This document shows positions 12,473 to 13,719 of a stretch of 13,719 bases of DNA, in pieces (within the stretch, counting starts at the first letter, position 1; each line of letters opens with the position of its first letter). The stretch covers positions 1 to 13,719 of the forward strand of contig JAMBLH010000260.1 of NCBI GenBank assembly GCA_023336875.1. The letters are read 5' to 3'. The notes under the pieces are model-generated. The model was given only the letters and a program-made list of their open reading frames with translations, did not search any database and was not told where the DNA came from. This DNA is from Actinomycetes bacterium (GTDB lineage: Bacteria; Actinomycetota; Acidimicrobiia; Spongiisociales; UBA5794). A program made the position numbers and the translations under genes.

Positions 12473-12931
12473 CTAACGTTGCACGTCGAGGCTGCCCGAT
12501 GAGTTGAACACGGCGACTTCTCGATACTCGTTGTCCCCGCATGCCGTGAGAAGGTCCACCCCATCGGGCACTGTGAAGTTGCTCAGGTTGTCAGAGTGAT
12601 ATCCGCCTCCACCGCTGACCTGATCGCCTTTCCGGATCAGAGTGCCACCGCGCAGTACCACAGCGGAGCGATCGGTATCCCATGACGTTCCATAAGGCCA
12701 GATGACGGGGAACCGAGTGTCACTCTCAGGCCACGAGAGGTACAAGCATTCTCCCTCGACAACAAGCTCCCCGAAGATGACGGCGTTCTCGCCTCCGGTT
12801 CTTCGGTTGCCCTCGACGACAGGCCCATCCACGCTTCCCGAGCACGCCGTCAACACGACCAGCATGAATATCGCACCGATAACTGCCGCAGATGTCTGCA
12901 TGGTCTGTCCAAGCCGCTGTCTGGGTCCCAA
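12473..12931 (-). CDS. Putative secreted lipoprotein of unknown function
   Basis: A 152-residue protein with a lipoprotein signal peptide: hydrophobic core AVIGAIFMLVVL and lipobox LTAC with Cys30. The mature part resembles small actinobacterial lipoproteins with a compact beta domain, including ECLYLSWPESDTRFPVIWPY, GTSWDTDRSAVVLRGG and a GDQVSGGGGYH loop. Two further cysteines (in GECLYL and TACGD) could form a disulfide outside the cell. The start is uncertain: TTG at 12931 gives an n-region with two arginines but no clear ribosome binding site, while ATG at 12901 gives a shorter peptide without a basic n-region. It is convergent with the sigma gene (41-bp gap) and divergent from the nitroreductase-family gene. 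The function is unknown. Confidence 0.8.
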   Translation of the reverse strand: MGPRQRLGQTMQTSAAVIGAIFMLVVLTACSGSVDGPVVEGNRRTGGENAVIFGELVVEGECLYLSWPESDTRFPVIWPYGTSWDTDRSAVVLRGGTLIRKGDQVSGGGGYHSDNLSNFTVPDGVDLLTACGDNEYREVAVFNSSGSLDVQR

Positions 12932-12994
12932 CCGTAGCCGAAGCCAGGAGTCGGTAGAATCTCGCCTGGACAGCGAACATCGAAGGAGCCAACG

Positions 12995-13468
12995 ATGACG
13001 GACAAAGTAAGTAGACAGGCACGACTGCCGCCGAGATGGTTCGTTCGTCTCGCGTGGTCAACGCACCGCGGATTGTACCGCGGTACCGGAGGCCGATTCG
13101 GACTGAGGCGCGCAAGGACCGACCGCTGGGGAATGATGCGTCTCACGACTACGGGGCGTCGCACCGGGGAGGAACGCAGCGTGATCCTCGGCTACTTCGA
13201 TGATGGCCCGAACCTGGTCACGATGGCAATGAACGGCTGGGCTGATGGCGAGCCTGCATGGTGGCTCAATCTCCAGGCACATCCGGACGCCGCCGTCGAT
13301 CTCGCCGACGGTCGGCGGACGATCAGAGGGAGGGCAGCGGAGGGGTCAGAACGGGAGCGACTATGGGCTAGGTGGCGCGACCTGGACAAGAACCTGGACG
13401 GTTACGCAGCACTCAGATCCGGCGAGACAGACGTTGTGATCCTGGGGCCAGTGGTGGAAAAGACCTGA
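12995..13468 (+). CDS. Deazaflavin (F420)-dependent nitroreductase family protein
   Basis: A 157-residue protein of the DDN/F420H2-dependent quinone reductase family, a split beta-barrel fold that reduces quinones or nitro compounds with F420H2. Signature segments are MMRLTTTGRRTGEERSVILG (47-66), LVTMAMNGWADGEPAWWLNL (74-93) and AHPDAAVDLADGR. The N-terminus RLPPRWFVRLAWSTHRGLYR is a basic amphipathic helix that may sit on the membrane, as in Ddn. The ATG at 12995 has GAAGGAG 6 nt upstream, and a -10-like TAGAAT lies at 12955-12960 without a convincing -35. Some family members bind other flavins or heme, so F420 use is inferred from family. It shares a divergent promoter region with the lipoprotein gene. 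Confidence 0.93.
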   Translation: MTDKVSRQARLPPRWFVRLAWSTHRGLYRGTGGRFGLRRARTDRWGMMRLTTTGRRTGEERSVILGYFDDGPNLVTMAMNGWADGEPAWWLNLQAHPDAAVDLADGRRTIRGRAAEGSERERLWARWRDLDKNLDGYAALRSGETDVVILGPVVEKT

Positions 13469-13597
13469 CCTTTGTGGCGCGATGATGTGCCGACGTGTTC
13501 TCGGTCGCTGGCTTCTGTATGCCAACGGGTAACTCCTTGGGCTGTGTCGCATCGATTCGCCCGGGTCCATACTGTCTTGGGGGCAGACTCAGGCGAA

Positions 13598-13719
13598 GTG
13601 GCATCTTGGACTGATCTTTTAGCCGGATATGACCGCGTTTCGAAGAGCGTTCTGAGCCCAAGGCCTACCGATGGTTCTCGGTCGAAGCTTCAGGGCGAAT
13701 CTACGGACTCTGGGCTGTC
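13598..13719 (+). CDS. Possible gene start running off the right edge
   Basis: From GTG 13598 the frame (GTG GCA TCT TGG ACT...) stays open for 40 codons to the window end, reading VASWTDLLAGYDRVSKSV at its start; an earlier in-frame GTG extends it a little. There is only an AGG-like ribosome binding site, and I do not recognise the peptide. An open stretch of this length arises by chance fairly often. The rest of 13469-13597 shows nothing I can identify. Confidence 0.22.
   Translation, partial: MASWTDLLAGYDRVSKSVLSPRPTDGSRSKLQGESTDSGL

Noticed and set aside
13413..13661. 82-residue minus-strand frame near the right edge
   Set aside because: It overlaps the end of the nitroreductase-family gene and has arginine/serine/proline-rich shadow composition and no recognisable pattern.

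Overview
The window looks chromosomal and comes from a moderately high-GC actinobacterium (Actinomycetota). The main evidence is a minus-strand block matching the mycobacterial/corynebacterial order pgsA - gcvH - FHA protein (GarA/OdhI type) - FtsR-type MerR regulator (Rv1828 type) - DUF151 bifunctional nuclease (Rv1829 type) - second MerR regulator (Rv1830 type). An F420-type nitroreductase and an ECF42-type sigma factor fit the same phylum. A deep-branching class such as Acidimicrobiia is possible, but I cannot prove it from this sequence.

Layout. Positions 1-9612 hold thirteen genes plus one leader ORF, all on the minus strand, so transcription runs from high to low coordinates. First come two PLP enzymes of amino-acid catabolism: a cystathionine gamma-synthase/methionine gamma-lyase family protein, and a tyrosine phenol-lyase preceded by a 27-codon leader ORF. 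Then follow a DUF6941 protein, PgsA, GcvH, the FHA protein, FtsR, a D-Ala-D-Ala carboxypeptidase, a divergent hypoxanthine-type phosphoribosyltransferase, the DUF151 nuclease, a two-TM K+ channel with RCK domains, the second MerR regulator, and an edge-truncated nuclease-like gene that seems to start at CTG. Several junctions are 1-nt stop/start overlaps (TAGTG, TGATG, CTGA) or short gaps, as expected of an operon with translational coupling. The carboxypeptidase, phosphoribosyltransferase and K+ channel are insertions relative to the mycobacterial order.

Positions 9613-10300 hold a divergent promoter region with repeats, an Lrp/AsnC regulator on the plus strand (likely regulator of the amino-acid lyases) and an 82-bp imperfect inverted repeat with CTAG at both ends, resembling a miniature mobile element. 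A truncated DsrE-like gene follows it.

Positions 10500-12431 hold a 50-residue membrane ORF (minus) and a YCII/DGPF-domain protein followed by an ECF42-type sigma factor with a long C-terminal domain (plus), a known pairing. Positions 12473-13468 hold a divergent pair: a secreted lipoprotein (minus) and a deazaflavin-dependent nitroreductase-family protein (plus). The last 250 bases have no gene I can support firmly.

No tRNA, rRNA, CRISPR array or intact insertion sequence was seen. The least explained items are the tpl leader ORF, the CTG-started nuclease-like gene, the CTAG-ended palindrome beside a broken gene, and a possible internal start in the K+ channel.
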